Source of the DNA: DATJPR01 sp963843525
Lineage (GTDB): Bacteria; Bacteroidota; Ignavibacteria; UBA10030; UBA6906
Reading direction: 5' to 3'
Assembly: GCA_963843525.1 (NCBI GenBank)
Contig: CAWJKM010000002.1
Location: 124,001-188,000, forward strand
Length of the DNA stretch: 64,000 bases
The notes beneath the pieces are model-generated. The model was not told where the DNA came from, ran no database searches, and saw nothing but the letters and a program-made list of their open reading frames with translations. A program made the position numbers and the translations under genes. Of this stretch, positions 44,885-53,679 are shown piece after piece; position 1 is the stretch's first letter, and every line of letters starts with the position of its first letter.

Positions 44885-46117
44885 ATGGATCAACACAAAC
44901 TCTTCAGAACGATCAAGCACCTTGCGGAAGAAAAATTCCGCACCGAAGAACAATTGCTGGCGCACATCCTCGAACAGGTCATTGCCAACGAAGATATTCC
45001 GATCAAGGGTGGACGCGTCTGGAAGTTCGACGCGTCGAACGGGACGTATCGTCTCATTCATCAGGCGGGGGATGTAGAACCTATCGCGAAAAACTTCCGG
45101 ATTAAAATCGCCGACTATCCGGCCATCCGGCAGCTGTACAAAAAGGGGACGATTGTCGAAACGGAGACCAACAAGTACCTCCGCCTCAGAGGGATCAAGC
45201 ATTATTCCGCCACCGGTCTGGGAGAGAAAATCTCCTGGAAATCGGAGACGCTCTACCAGTATCTGCTCGCGATCAATGCTGAGTATCTGAAGCACGACAT
45301 GGTGTATACGCTGAACATCCTCGCGACCGCGCTGACCTCATCGCTGATGAGTCGTCGGTCCGCGAAGAAGGCAAAACTCCTGCAGGCGGATCTCGACAAG
45401 GCAAGGGCGATCCAGCAGAGTATCCTCCCGGGGCATGAATTCAAATTTGCGCAATATGACCTTTACGGCGTTTCGGTGCCGGAACGCGTCGTTGGAGGAG
45501 ACTTTTTCGACTATCTTCAGGTAAAAGAGGACAAGGATCGGCTCGGTGTGGCAATCGGCGATGCGGCAAGCAAAGGTTTCTCTGCGGCGGCGCAGGCCCT
45601 CTACGTGTCAGGAGCGCTGCGCATGGGGGTGGAATTCCAGACGAAAATGAGCCATCTCCTCAATAGAATCAACGAGATGGTCAACCGCACGTTTACCGCG
45701 GAACATTTCATCTCCATGGTGTACGCGGAGTTTACCAATTCGGAGAACGGGCTCGTGTTTTACGTCAACGCGGGACACAGCAACCCGATCCTGCTCCACA
45801 CGGCGAGCAACGAGGCGGAACGGCTCAAAGCAACGGGCCAGATGCTCGGCCCTTTCCCCAACGAGAAATACCGGACAGAATTCACCGTGATGAAACCCGG
45901 GGACATTCTGCTCCTGTACACCGACGGAATTTCCGAAGCGGCGAATGACCGGCAGGAGCTGTTTGGAGAGCATCGCCTGATTCACCTCCTGCGGGAACAT
46001 CAGAAGGAGACGCCGAAACAGATCTGTCAGGCTATTCTTCAGGAAGTGCAGACTCATGGCACCAGGGAAGAATACTCGGATGATAAAACACTTGTTGTCA
46101 TCAAACGGAACCGTTGA
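44885..46117 (+). CDS. SpoIIE/RsbU-type PP2C serine phosphatase with N-terminal sensor region
   Basis: A 410-residue cytosolic protein. The N-terminal part (about 1-150) looks like a GAF-type sensor, followed by a linker helix and a PP2C_SpoIIE domain (about 200-410) with VPERVVGGDFFDY, GDAASKGFSAAA, YVNAGHSNPILL, DILLLYTDGISEA and EYSDDKTLVVI. These hold the metal-binding acidic residues. Such phosphatases dephosphorylate STAS-domain anti-sigma antagonists. Three STAS proteins occur in this window (51697, 53185, 59821) and are plausible targets. No RsbW-type kinase is visible nearby. Confidence 0.92.
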   Translation: MDQHKLFRTIKHLAEEKFRTEEQLLAHILEQVIANEDIPIKGGRVWKFDASNGTYRLIHQAGDVEPIAKNFRIKIADYPAIRQLYKKGTIVETETNKYLRLRGIKHYSATGLGEKISWKSETLYQYLLAINAEYLKHDMVYTLNILATALTSSLMSRRSAKKAKLLQADLDKARAIQQSILPGHEFKFAQYDLYGVSVPERVVGGDFFDYLQVKEDKDRLGVAIGDAASKGFSAAAQALYVSGALRMGVEFQTKMSHLLNRINEMVNRTFTAEHFISMVYAEFTNSENGLVFYVNAGHSNPILLHTASNEAERLKATGQMLGPFPNEKYRTEFTVMKPGDILLLYTDGISEAANDRQELFGEHRLIHLLREHQKETPKQICQAILQEVQTHGTREEYSDDKTLVVIKRNR

Positions 46118-46156
46118 AGCTACCACATTCACCCATCGTCCCACCGGAGAACACCC

Positions 46157-46810
46157 ATGAGAAAACTATTCGGTCTCTTGTTGCTGGCCGGAGTGATTCT
46201 TGCCGCCCAAACCGTGTCCGCTTCCCCCGAAAAGAAGGAGAAAAAGGACAAGAAAGAGCAGGTGAAAACGCAGAAGGCCTCCAAGAAGGAAGGGAAGAGC
46301 GTCAGCAAGAAAGTGAAGGAAAGCAAGAAAAAGGAGAAGGCGACGAAGAAGAAGGAGACTGCTGCCAAGAAAGAAACCTCGGCGAAGGTGAAGGAGGCGA
46401 AGGCATCAAAGAAAGAGACGACGGCGACCAGGGAAAAGGGTTCGAAAAAGGAAAAGGTGGCGTCGAAAACGAAGGAACTGAAGAAGGAAAAGGAGTCGAC
46501 AAAGAAGGAAGCCACTTCGAAGAAAGCCAAGTCGAAAAAAGAGAGCGGAGTTTCGGCGAAAGAAAAGATTACTCCGAGCGAGGAGATGAAAGAGAAGGCT
46601 TCTTCCATGACGGGAAAATCTGCCGTGAAGGAGAAGAGGGAAAAGGTTTCCAAAACGAAGTCGCCGGCTTCTCCGAAGGTCGAATCGGCGGACAAAGTGA
46701 TCGGCACTGATGACAAGGGGCGGACGATCTACGAGGGACCCCGGGGCGGACACTATTATATCAACAGCAGTGGCAACAAGGAGTACATTTCCAAAGACAA
46801 AGAGAAATAG
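46157..46810 (+). CDS. Secreted Lys-rich protein with a PBCV-type basic adaptor domain
   Basis: A 217-residue protein with a signal peptide (about 1-22), a long low-complexity region of Lys, Glu, Ser, Thr and Ala (about 25-185), and a short C-terminal domain GRTIYEGPRGGHYYINSSGN that matches the PBCV-specific basic adaptor domain first described in chlorella virus proteins. The Lys-rich stretch is strongly basic and probably extended or coiled. Role unknown; nucleic-acid or cell-surface binding are possible. It follows the phosphatase gene by 39 bases. Confidence 0.75.
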   Translation: MRKLFGLLLLAGVILAAQTVSASPEKKEKKDKKEQVKTQKASKKEGKSVSKKVKESKKKEKATKKKETAAKKETSAKVKEAKASKKETTATREKGSKKEKVASKTKELKKEKESTKKEATSKKAKSKKESGVSAKEKITPSEEMKEKASSMTGKSAVKEKREKVSKTKSPASPKVESADKVIGTDDKGRTIYEGPRGGHYYINSSGNKEYISKDKEK

Positions 46811-46830
46811 ATGCCGCGATGTTCCCGGGT

Positions 46831-46857
46831 GAAGGAGGGGCATCGTGCCTCTCCTTC
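46831..46857 (+). terminator. Stem-loop after the Lys-rich gene
   Basis: GAAGGAG pairs with CTCCTTC, and GGCA with TGCC, with one G-U pair and a three-base loop. It lies 20 bases after the stop. No T-tract follows, so it is only a candidate terminator or mRNA-end structure. Confidence 0.35.
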
Positions 46858-47025
46858 GGCCGGATCGGGAAGAGAGTGTTCAAATCCAGCCCGTATTGTA
46901 TGATTCTTAACAAAAATTCATGCAAGCGGGCGTTGCCTTTTCCTCCCCGTGCACGTATCATTATGCGTCGTGGAAGAACAATGTGTTCAGACGTCCAATC
47001 TTGTCACATTCGTGCAGGAGGTTCT

Positions 47026-47418
47026 ATGGTGAAAAAACTCTTTGTGCTGTTGCTTGCATTTGCATTTGTCGGGGCCCAGGTCTCTGTATTTGCCCAGGAA
47101 GAGGTGAAAGAAAAGGCCGGCAAAACCACGGAAAAGGTCGGTGAGAAGAAGGAGAAGGCGGGCAAGATGATGTCGAAGACCGGTGAAAAAATGGAGAAGA
47201 AGGGTGACAAAATGATGAAGAAGGGCACCAAGATCTCCAAGGCGGGTCACGAGAAAGCAGGCAAGGCAATGATGAAAGCCGGCAAGGCGAAATCCAAAGC
47301 CGGCGAGAAGATGGAGAAGGCCGGAAAGATGAAGAGCAAAGTCGGCGAGAAGATGGAGAAGAAGGGTGAGAAGATGGAGAAGAATGCCGAGAAGAAGGAA
47401 AAGGAAGGACAGAAGTAA
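47026..47418 (+). CDS. Secreted Lys/Glu/Met-rich amphipathic repeat protein
   Basis: A 130-residue protein with a signal peptide (about 1-22, MVKKLFVLLLAFAF). The rest is imperfect heptad-like and undecapeptide-like repeats of the type GEKMEKAGKM, KKGDKMMKKG, KAGKAKSKAG, probably a long amphipathic helix, as in apolipoprotein-like or late-embryogenesis-like proteins. AGGAGGTTCT is a near-perfect ribosome binding site at 47026; upstream in-frame starts are unlikely. It lies 215 bases after another Lys-rich exported protein and ends before a strong terminator. Confidence 0.75.
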   Translation: MVKKLFVLLLAFAFVGAQVSVFAQEEVKEKAGKTTEKVGEKKEKAGKMMSKTGEKMEKKGDKMMKKGTKISKAGHEKAGKAMMKAGKAKSKAGEKMEKAGKMKSKVGEKMEKKGEKMEKNAEKKEKEGQK

Positions 47419-47456
47419 CATGACGGAGTAGCATCCGTTCACAGGCTACAGTTACC

Positions 47457-47490
47457 CGGGAGACAGTGTGCCTGTCTCCCGTTTTTTTTT
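47457..47490 (+). terminator. Rho-independent terminator
   Basis: A perfect ten-base stem, CGGGAGACAG paired with CTGTCTCCCG, with a TGTGC loop, then nine T. It ends the plus-strand run before the convergent aldehyde dehydrogenase gene. Confidence 0.95.
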
Positions 47491-47508
47491 GCTTCCCTTC
47501 CTTGATGT

Positions 47509-49083
47509 TCATCGCCGTTCCCGACGAAACGTGCGGACAAAGAGACCCGTCATCGCGATAAGCCCCCGGGTGCGCAGAAGGAGATTCCGGCTGTACAGCG
47601 CGTGAAGGGCCCCGAGAAGTCCTCTGTACACCCTCCTGCCGTGTGGATACCACCACATGTTCCTCTGCACGCCAGGGAGGATGTCGTCGACAACGCAGCG
47701 CGGCTGTGTCATCTCCTCGAGACCGAGATAGCCGTGAGTACGTCCAATCCCCGAAGACTTGAACCCGCCCCACGGTGTTTCCGCCATTCCGTGACTCATG
47801 AGGTGATCGTTGATGGTGACCGTCCCCGCCTCGAGGAGTGCCGCGATGCGGTGTGCCCTCTGACGGTCCCGCGACCATACTGATGCGGTAAGGCCGAGGA
47901 AGGAGTCGTTTGCCCTCGCGATGGCCTCTTCGACGGAATCCACCGGCATCACAGCCAGGATGGGTCCGAACGTCTCCTCACGCATCGTGAGCATGTCGTC
48001 GGTGACGTTCTCCAGGATGGTGGGAGGAAAGAACCATCCGGTCGATGGGCCGTCGAATGATAGTGCCTCTGCGGTCACCACCGCACCTTTTCCCAGGGCG
48101 TCCTGCATGTGTCGTTTCACCGTATTCAGTTGCTGCTCCGTGGTCATGGCGCCGATCTCCACGTTGAACGCCGTGTCGTGGCCGTAGCGAAGCGCCCGGG
48201 TTTCGGACCGCAGGAATTCCATGAACTGCGCGTAAACCGGTTTCTCCACGTAAATCCGCTCCACTCCGCCGCAGGACTGACCGCAGTTTGAATACCCCGC
48301 CCACGCTGCGCCTGCAGCGGCCCGGTACAGGTTTGCGTCGCGGCAGACGATCATCGCATCGTTTCCGCCAAGCTCAAGGGAAACCGGGACAAGACGCTTC
48401 CCGGCCTTCGCCATCAGTTCCCTGCCAACTGCAACGGAGCCTGTGAAGAACAACTTGTCGATCCCGGCATCGAGGAAGGCGTCCCCGGCCGCCTGCCCCG
48501 GAAGGTTGAGAAAAGTGCAGAGGCCGTCGGGGAGGTTTCCCGCGTTGAGACACTCCGCAAGCGCTTTCGCCACCTCCTGTGTTTGGGTCGCCGTCTTGAC
48601 GATCACGCCGTTCCCCGAAATCAACGCCATAATGATCTCATGGAACGGAATGGAGAACGGATAATTCCACGGACTGATGATCCCGATGACGCCGAATGGA
48701 ACTCTCTCCACGTATGACCGTTTGTTCACGAGCAGGATGCTCCCTGCCCTGATCGTGTGGCGCCGAAGGAGCTGCCGCGCGTGCCTGGCATAATAGGTTG
48801 CCGTAAGGGCCGCCGGCAGGATCTCCGTGCTGAGCGCGTCGATGCGCGTCTTTCCGTTGTCTCTTGAGATGACGCTCGCAAGATCGTCCGCACGGTTCAC
48901 GATGAAGTCGCGGATCAGAAAGAGATGTCGTGCCCGTTCTCGGAACGTTCTTTCCGCCCAATCGTGCTGCGCCTCGCGCGCGCGGCGCACCGCAGACTTG
49001 ACACCGGCAGGTGAATCGAGGGGAGTATGGCCGATGGTTTCCCCTGTCGCCGGGGCAATACTCATCGTCTGTTCCGTGGTCAC
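47509..49083 (-). CDS. Aldehyde dehydrogenase with basic C-terminal tail
   Basis: A 524-residue NAD(P)-dependent aldehyde dehydrogenase. The catalytic Cys is C271 in SNCGQSCGG and the general base is E237 in LELGGNDA; GSVAVG and the K163 of IVKTATQ line the cofactor site. The motif IVKTATQ departs from the usual KPSE. A C-terminal extension of about 45 residues, rich in Arg with hydrophobic stretches, suggests membrane association, as in fatty aldehyde dehydrogenases. The start is GTG at 49083 with AAAGGACAG upstream, overlapping the SDR stop. Substrate probably a lipid-derived aldehyde. Confidence 0.9.
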   Translation of the reverse strand: MTTEQTMSIAPATGETIGHTPLDSPAGVKSAVRRAREAQHDWAERTFRERARHLFLIRDFIVNRADDLASVISRDNGKTRIDALSTEILPAALTATYYARHARQLLRRHTIRAGSILLVNKRSYVERVPFGVIGIISPWNYPFSIPFHEIIMALISGNGVIVKTATQTQEVAKALAECLNAGNLPDGLCTFLNLPGQAAGDAFLDAGIDKLFFTGSVAVGRELMAKAGKRLVPVSLELGGNDAMIVCRDANLYRAAAGAAWAGYSNCGQSCGGVERIYVEKPVYAQFMEFLRSETRALRYGHDTAFNVEIGAMTTEQQLNTVKRHMQDALGKGAVVTAEALSFDGPSTGWFFPPTILENVTDDMLTMREETFGPILAVMPVDSVEEAIARANDSFLGLTASVWSRDRQRAHRIAALLEAGTVTINDHLMSHGMAETPWGGFKSSGIGRTHGYLGLEEMTQPRCVVDDILPGVQRNMWWYPHGRRVYRGLLGALHALYSRNLLLRTRGLIAMTGLFVRTFRRERR

Positions 49084-49910
49084 GAATTCTGTCCTTTCCA
49101 GGTGCTCATGCTCCGGGGGATCCCCAGAAGCACAAGAACGAATTGGAACCAGCGGTCGGGCAATAGCCCGCGCAGGCGAAGCGTGAGATGCAGTGCCGGG
49201 GGCCGCTTTGGGGAAAAGCGATTCTTCTTAAGCGCACCGTTCACGATCGCGCGGGCGATGACATCATGGGAACGGATCAACGGGAGGATCAGGTTCCCCG
49301 GGAACGTGAGTTTCGCTCCTGCAAACATCCCTTCAGCAAGGTAGCTGGGATGGATCGAGCTCCAGTGCATTCCCGTCTTTCCGAGTGTCCGGCTCTCCAT
49401 CCGCATGGCTTCGGTAAACCCCCAGACTCCCCACTTCGTGGCGCAATATACCGCGAGCCCGGGAACGCCGACCATGCCGGCGGCGGAACTGATGTTGACG
49501 ACGTGCCCTTCGTTCCGTTCATACATTCCCGGCAGGACAGCCTGCGTCACCTGGATCACGGCCATCAGATTGACCTCCACCGTGCGCTCCCACGCGTCCG
49601 CGGGCCCTTCAAGGAGGGTGCCGCCAAGAACGTACCCCGCATTGTTGATGAGAATATCCACACGGCCCATCTCGCGCTCAGCGGTACCGGCCAGCTCTGT
49701 GACACGTGCGCGATCGGTGACATCGCAGACGTGACCGTAGACCGTTCCTCCGCCTGACCCCAGGGCGCGGACTGCGTCTTCAAGCGCGGCGGGACGAACG
49801 TCCCAGATGGTGACACTGCACCCCTCCTGCACGAGCCGTCGGACCGTGGCATACCCGATGCCGGAGGCCCCGCCGGTGACGATTGCGGTCTTGCCATTGA
49901 GATTTTTCAT
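49080..49910 (-). CDS. Short-chain dehydrogenase/reductase
   Basis: A 276-residue Rossmann-fold oxidoreductase. The cofactor motif is TGGASGIG, with NNAGYV, the catalytic Ser in ISSAAG and the Y-x3-K pair in YCATKWG. A hydrophobic C-terminal stretch (LRGLLPDRWFQFVLVLLG) suggests a membrane-bound form. It precedes the aldehyde dehydrogenase and overlaps it by four bases (GTGA), so the pair may act in sequence on an alcohol/aldehyde. Start at 49910. Confidence 0.9.
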   Translation of the reverse strand: MKNLNGKTAIVTGGASGIGYATVRRLVQEGCSVTIWDVRPAALEDAVRALGSGGGTVYGHVCDVTDRARVTELAGTAEREMGRVDILINNAGYVLGGTLLEGPADAWERTVEVNLMAVIQVTQAVLPGMYERNEGHVVNISSAAGMVGVPGLAVYCATKWGVWGFTEAMRMESRTLGKTGMHWSSIHPSYLAEGMFAGAKLTFPGNLILPLIRSHDVIARAIVNGALKKNRFSPKRPPALHLTLRLRGLLPDRWFQFVLVLLGIPRSMSTWKGQNS

Positions 49911-50103
49911 GGTCTGGAAGGTTGAATGGGATGGAGAATAGTGAAAACACCATGGAGGAGATCCGTTGCGGGCCTGCTTCGGGGATGATGTGCGGGTCCG
50001 CACGACTCACGGTATTTAATTCCCTCCGAAAAAGCAATCGGCATGTTTTGCAGGCGTTCACGCGGCGTGGCGGTTGTCGAACCAGGGCGCGCGCGCATCG
50101 CGG

Positions 50104-50132
50104 TTGCTTTTCACCCCTGCAGATGGTAAATT
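50104..50132 (+). promoter_or_regulatory. Possible sigma70-like promoter for phosphofructokinase
   Basis: TTGCTT (50104-50109), 17-base spacer and TAAATT (50127-50132) lie in the divergent gap upstream of the phosphofructokinase gene. The -35 and -10 are each partial matches. Confidence 0.4.
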
Positions 50133-50190
50133 TTTCTGCTTCACGCTCCCTTCCAGAATCACCACAACTCATATCCAAGGCAACGTTGTC

Positions 50191-51396
50191 ATGGCAAATG
50201 TCAATACGAAAAAAGGGGTCATCGGCATTCTGACGGGCGGCGGAGATGTCCCGGGTTTGAATCCCGCCATCCGTGCGGTAACGATTCGTGCAAATCGTGA
50301 AGGGTATCAGGTTATCGGCCTCCGTCGCGGCTGGGGAGGCATTGTGGATCTCGTCCGCGAGAAGGACGCAGACAACTCCGATTGCTATCAAGTGTTGAGT
50401 GAGGAAGTCGTCAACAAGGCAGGGCGGACCGGCGGCACGTTCCTGCACAGTTCCCGGACAAATCCGACAAAGATCAAGAAAGCGAACGTTCCTTCCCACC
50501 TGGCCGGCGCGTACACAAACGACATCAACGATCTGACCGAAGAAGTACTGAAAAATCTGGATTGGCTCGGGATCGACTACCTGATTCCTATCGGCGGAGA
50601 CGACACGCTGAGCTATGCGGTGCGCCTCTATCAGGAAGGAGTCAATGTCGTCGCCATCCCGAAGACGATGGATAATGATGTGCCGGGGACGGACTATTGC
50701 ATCGGCTTCAGTACGGCCGTCACCCGGACTATCAGCATGACAAACAGTCTGCGGACCTCCGCGGGGTCGCATGAGCGGTTTCTGGTGCTGGAAGTCTTCG
50801 GTCGTTATGCGGGATTCACGGCCATGCTCCCCACGATGGCCGGCGCCGCCAACCGTTGCGTCATCCCGGAATACGAATTCAATATCGAACACCTGACAGA
50901 ACTCCTCGTGTACGATCGCAATAAGAACCCAAGCCGGTACTCTGTGGTGCTGGTCTCGGAAGGCGCGACGTTCAAAGGCGAGCAGATGGTGTTCGAGAAT
51001 GCTGCCAAGGACGATTACGGCCATGCAAAACTGGGCGGCATCGGCGATGTTGTTTCCTCCCAGCTCAAGGATCTGTCCCCGCGTTTCAACAACGGGAAGA
51101 CGATCAACGTCATCAACCAGAAGCTGGGATATCTCGTGCGCGGCGGCGACCCCGACGCCATCGACTCCATCGTCCCCATGGCATACGGCAACCTGGCGCT
51201 CGACATGATTCTGAAGAAAGTCCACGGACGATTAGTGGTTCTGAAGAACGGCCGGTATGATAATATGCCCATCGATTGCGTGACCGCTTCAAAGAAAGTG
51301 GTCAACATCAGGGATCATTACAACACCGACCGGCTGCGACCGCATTACAAGAGCTTCGAAATGAAGCCGCTCTTCATCATGACGAGTGAGACGTAA
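50191..51396 (+). CDS. 6-phosphofructokinase, probably pyrophosphate-dependent
   Basis: A 401-residue glycolytic enzyme phosphorylating fructose 6-phosphate. The donor-site motif is GGDDT at residues 135-139, with Asp138 where ATP-using forms have Gly. The catalytic motif is PKTMDND (157-163), with Lys158 where ATP forms have Gly. This Asp/Lys pair is the published signature of PPi-dependent phosphofructokinases, which work reversibly. The ATG at 50191 is chosen by domain start. No allosteric prediction is made. Confidence 0.88.
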   Translation: MANVNTKKGVIGILTGGGDVPGLNPAIRAVTIRANREGYQVIGLRRGWGGIVDLVREKDADNSDCYQVLSEEVVNKAGRTGGTFLHSSRTNPTKIKKANVPSHLAGAYTNDINDLTEEVLKNLDWLGIDYLIPIGGDDTLSYAVRLYQEGVNVVAIPKTMDNDVPGTDYCIGFSTAVTRTISMTNSLRTSAGSHERFLVLEVFGRYAGFTAMLPTMAGAANRCVIPEYEFNIEHLTELLVYDRNKNPSRYSVVLVSEGATFKGEQMVFENAAKDDYGHAKLGGIGDVVSSQLKDLSPRFNNGKTINVINQKLGYLVRGGDPDAIDSIVPMAYGNLALDMILKKVHGRLVVLKNGRYDNMPIDCVTASKKVVNIRDHYNTDRLRPHYKSFEMKPLFIMTSET

Positions 51397-51696
51397 GGGG
51401 CGGCTCATCGATTCGCGGGGGCATTATCGACGACGGGCGGGAACCTAACCATGCTGTGTTGCGTTATCAAAAAATCCATCCCTGCCATGCGCCGTGCATA
51501 CCGCCGCGCGAAGACTCCGATGAATTGAGGCGGGAAGTCCATCCCGGTTGCTCAATGTCGTGTGAATTTGCGAGTCACTCCTTACAGCAACGTCCGATTG
51601 TTTTTCGAACCCGTCCCACCCAACCGGCCCTTCTCGATGAAGAGGCGGGGACAAGAAAACATCTCCTTATCTTCCACCCAGCGCATAGGAGGTCCC
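51397..51696. other. Intergenic region with no recognisable feature
   Basis: A 300-base gap between phosphofructokinase and the first STAS gene. Reading frames here lack ribosome binding sites and family resemblance. No clear promoter or terminator is seen. Confidence 0.5.
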
Positions 51697-52038
51697 GTGA
51701 CAACAAAAACAACTTCTCTCGATAATGGCATCGGTCTCATAGAGCCCAAAGGAAACCTGGTGGGGGGAGACGAGACGGTGGAACTCCGTCAGGCGGTCGC
51801 AGGTTTCGTAGAGCGAGACTACCAAAAGCTCATCATTGACCTGAGCAAGGTGAACTATCTGAATTCCACTGCGATCGGTGTCCTGGTGGCGTCTCACGCC
51901 TCATACAGCAGGAAGGGATGGCAGATCAAGCTCTGCGGGCTCAACGCCAACATCAACAATGTCTTTGTTATTACCAAACTCACGCTGGTCTTTGATGTGT
52001 ACGAGTCTCGGGAAGACGCGCTCAAGAGCTTCAAATAG
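51697..52038 (+). CDS. STAS-domain anti-sigma factor antagonist-like protein
   Basis: A 113-residue cytosolic protein with one STAS domain: a GNLVGGDETVELRQAV strand-helix start, KLIIDLSKVNYLNSTAIGVLV around the phospho-site and a C-terminal helix. The usual D-S-S/T-G becomes N-S-T-A-I-G, with Ser/Thr still present. The GTG at 51697 is the start because AGGAGGTCCC precedes it exactly; the longer upstream frame is artefactual. A partner for the SpoIIE-type phosphatase is plausible. Confidence 0.8.
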   Translation: MTTKTTSLDNGIGLIEPKGNLVGGDETVELRQAVAGFVERDYQKLIIDLSKVNYLNSTAIGVLVASHASYSRKGWQIKLCGLNANINNVFVITKLTLVFDVYESREDALKSFK

Positions 52039-52100
52039 TCACGCACTCTTGGGTCCTCACTTATCCTCTCGGGGCGCTGAAAAGTCAAAAGGGAGTTGCG

Positions 52101-53129
52101 ATGAGACATCTCATGTTGTTGGCGGTCCTCCTTGTTTCTGTGATCGTGTGCAGTCCGATTTCGGCGTTTCCCCAGGAGGGCAACCCGGGATATCACATCC
52201 TCGACACCTTGCTTCTGGGCGGCGAAGGCGGGTGGGATTATTTGACAGTCGACGCGTCCGCGCACCGCGTGTATATCTCACGGAGCAGCCACGTCCAGGT
52301 TGTTGATACCAGGACGATGAGACTGATAGGCGACATCCCGCAAACGATAGGCGTCCACGGGGTCGCTCTTGTTCCCGGGCTCACCAAGGGGTACACGAGC
52401 AACGGACGGGATTCGTCGGTCACCGTGTTTGACCTGAACACACTCAAGGAAATTGCAAAGATCCACATCGATGCACGGAACCCGGATGCGATCCTCTACG
52501 AGCCGGTCTCCCGGCGCGTGTTCACGTTTAACGGAGGGAGTGCAAATGTCACCGCAATTGACCCGGCGACGGACAACGTCGTCGGGACATTGCCGGTGGG
52601 CGGTAAACCGGAGTATGTCGGGTACGATGGCAAAGGTCATGTCTACGTAAACATCGAAGACCGGAGTAAGGTCCTGGGGTTCGACGCCCGCACGCTCAAA
52701 GTGCTTTCGTCATGGTCAATCGCGCCGGGAGAAGAACCATCCGGCCTCGCAATCGACAGAAAGGACGGCCTGCTGTTCTCCGTCTGCCGCAATGAACGGA
52801 TGGTGATCTCGAATTACGCCTCGGGCAAAGTTGTCGGTGAGGTTCCGATCGGTGCAGGAGTTGATGGTGCCGCGTATGATCCTGAGACTAACCTGGCCTT
52901 CAGCTCCAACGGTGCGGGGACAATGACGGTGGTCCACGTCGATGGACCGGAAAAGTTTTCGGTTGTCGAGACCATTTCCACCCGGCGGGGAGCCCGTACG
53001 TGTGCGCTGGATGAGACCACCCATCGCTTGTATACCATCTCGGCGAAATTTCAACCGGCATCGGGTGGAGAACATGAACGTCCCCGCCCTGAACCGGGAA
53101 GTGCGACACTGTACGTGATCGGAAAATAG
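52101..53129 (+). CDS. Secreted YncE-like beta-propeller protein
   Basis: A 342-residue exported protein with a signal peptide (about 1-25) and a seven-bladed YVTN/YncE-type propeller. Repeats include TVDASAHRVYISRSSHVQVVD and TSNGRDSSVTVFDLNTLKEI. AAAGGGAGTTGCG precedes the ATG. The function of the family is not fixed; related proteins bind other proteins or nucleic acid in the periplasm. It lies between two STAS genes. Confidence 0.8.
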   Translation: MRHLMLLAVLLVSVIVCSPISAFPQEGNPGYHILDTLLLGGEGGWDYLTVDASAHRVYISRSSHVQVVDTRTMRLIGDIPQTIGVHGVALVPGLTKGYTSNGRDSSVTVFDLNTLKEIAKIHIDARNPDAILYEPVSRRVFTFNGGSANVTAIDPATDNVVGTLPVGGKPEYVGYDGKGHVYVNIEDRSKVLGFDARTLKVLSSWSIAPGEEPSGLAIDRKDGLLFSVCRNERMVISNYASGKVVGEVPIGAGVDGAAYDPETNLAFSSNGAGTMTVVHVDGPEKFSVVETISTRRGARTCALDETTHRLYTISAKFQPASGGEHERPRPEPGSATLYVIGK

Positions 53130-53184
53130 AATCGACTTGGGAATACCGGCGAGAGTTCTGTGACACAACCAGGGAGGTCTGCCA

Positions 53185-53529
53185 GTGTCTGTCGCGGTCA
53201 CAATTCTTGAGGGTGGGATCGGTGTCCTCGAGCCCGCGGGAAAACTGGTCGGCGGAAAGGATACGGAAGATCTCCGGCGTTCGGCGGACGATCTGGCCGC
53301 AAAGGAGGTGAAGAAACTCCTTATCGATCTCAGCAATGTCGACTTTTTGGATTCCAGCGGGGTCGGGACGCTGGTGTCGGTGCAGGCAATCCAGAAACAC
53401 CGCGGTTGTCCGGTGTATCTGTGTGGAGTCCGGCCCCAGGTCCTCAGTGTCCTCACCATCACCCACCTGGCAATGCTGTTCGAAGTGTTCGGCACCCGTG
53501 AAGACGCGCTTCTTCGCATGAGACAGTAG
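53185..53529 (+). CDS. STAS-domain anti-sigma factor antagonist-like protein
   Basis: A 114-residue STAS protein closely similar in layout to that at 51697. The phospho-site region is LLIDLSNVDFLDSSGVGTLVS, with the canonical D-S-S-G. GTG start with GGGAGG eight bases upstream. The C-terminus ends FGTREDALLRM, similar to its neighbour's YESREDALKSF, so the two may be paralogues that arose by duplication around the YncE-like gene. Confidence 0.85.
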   Translation: MSVAVTILEGGIGVLEPAGKLVGGKDTEDLRRSADDLAAKEVKKLLIDLSNVDFLDSSGVGTLVSVQAIQKHRGCPVYLCGVRPQVLSVLTITHLAMLFEVFGTREDALLRMRQ

Positions 53530-53679
53530 GAGAGAGGGAGCGTGAACCCGGAATCACTTCGTGTTTGCCCCCCGGGTACACCGATCCGGTTCCGTCGATG
53601 TGGAATTTCCCCGGTCACCCATGACCTCCCGGGGAAAAAAATGCAGTCCTTCTTTCGACCCCCTTTCGTGGAACGTGGT

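Noticed and set aside
46129..46716. Minus-strand Phe/Ser-rich frame of 195 residues
   Set aside because: It is the complement of the Lys-rich gene (AAG/GAA codons read as CTT/TTC) and has no independent support.
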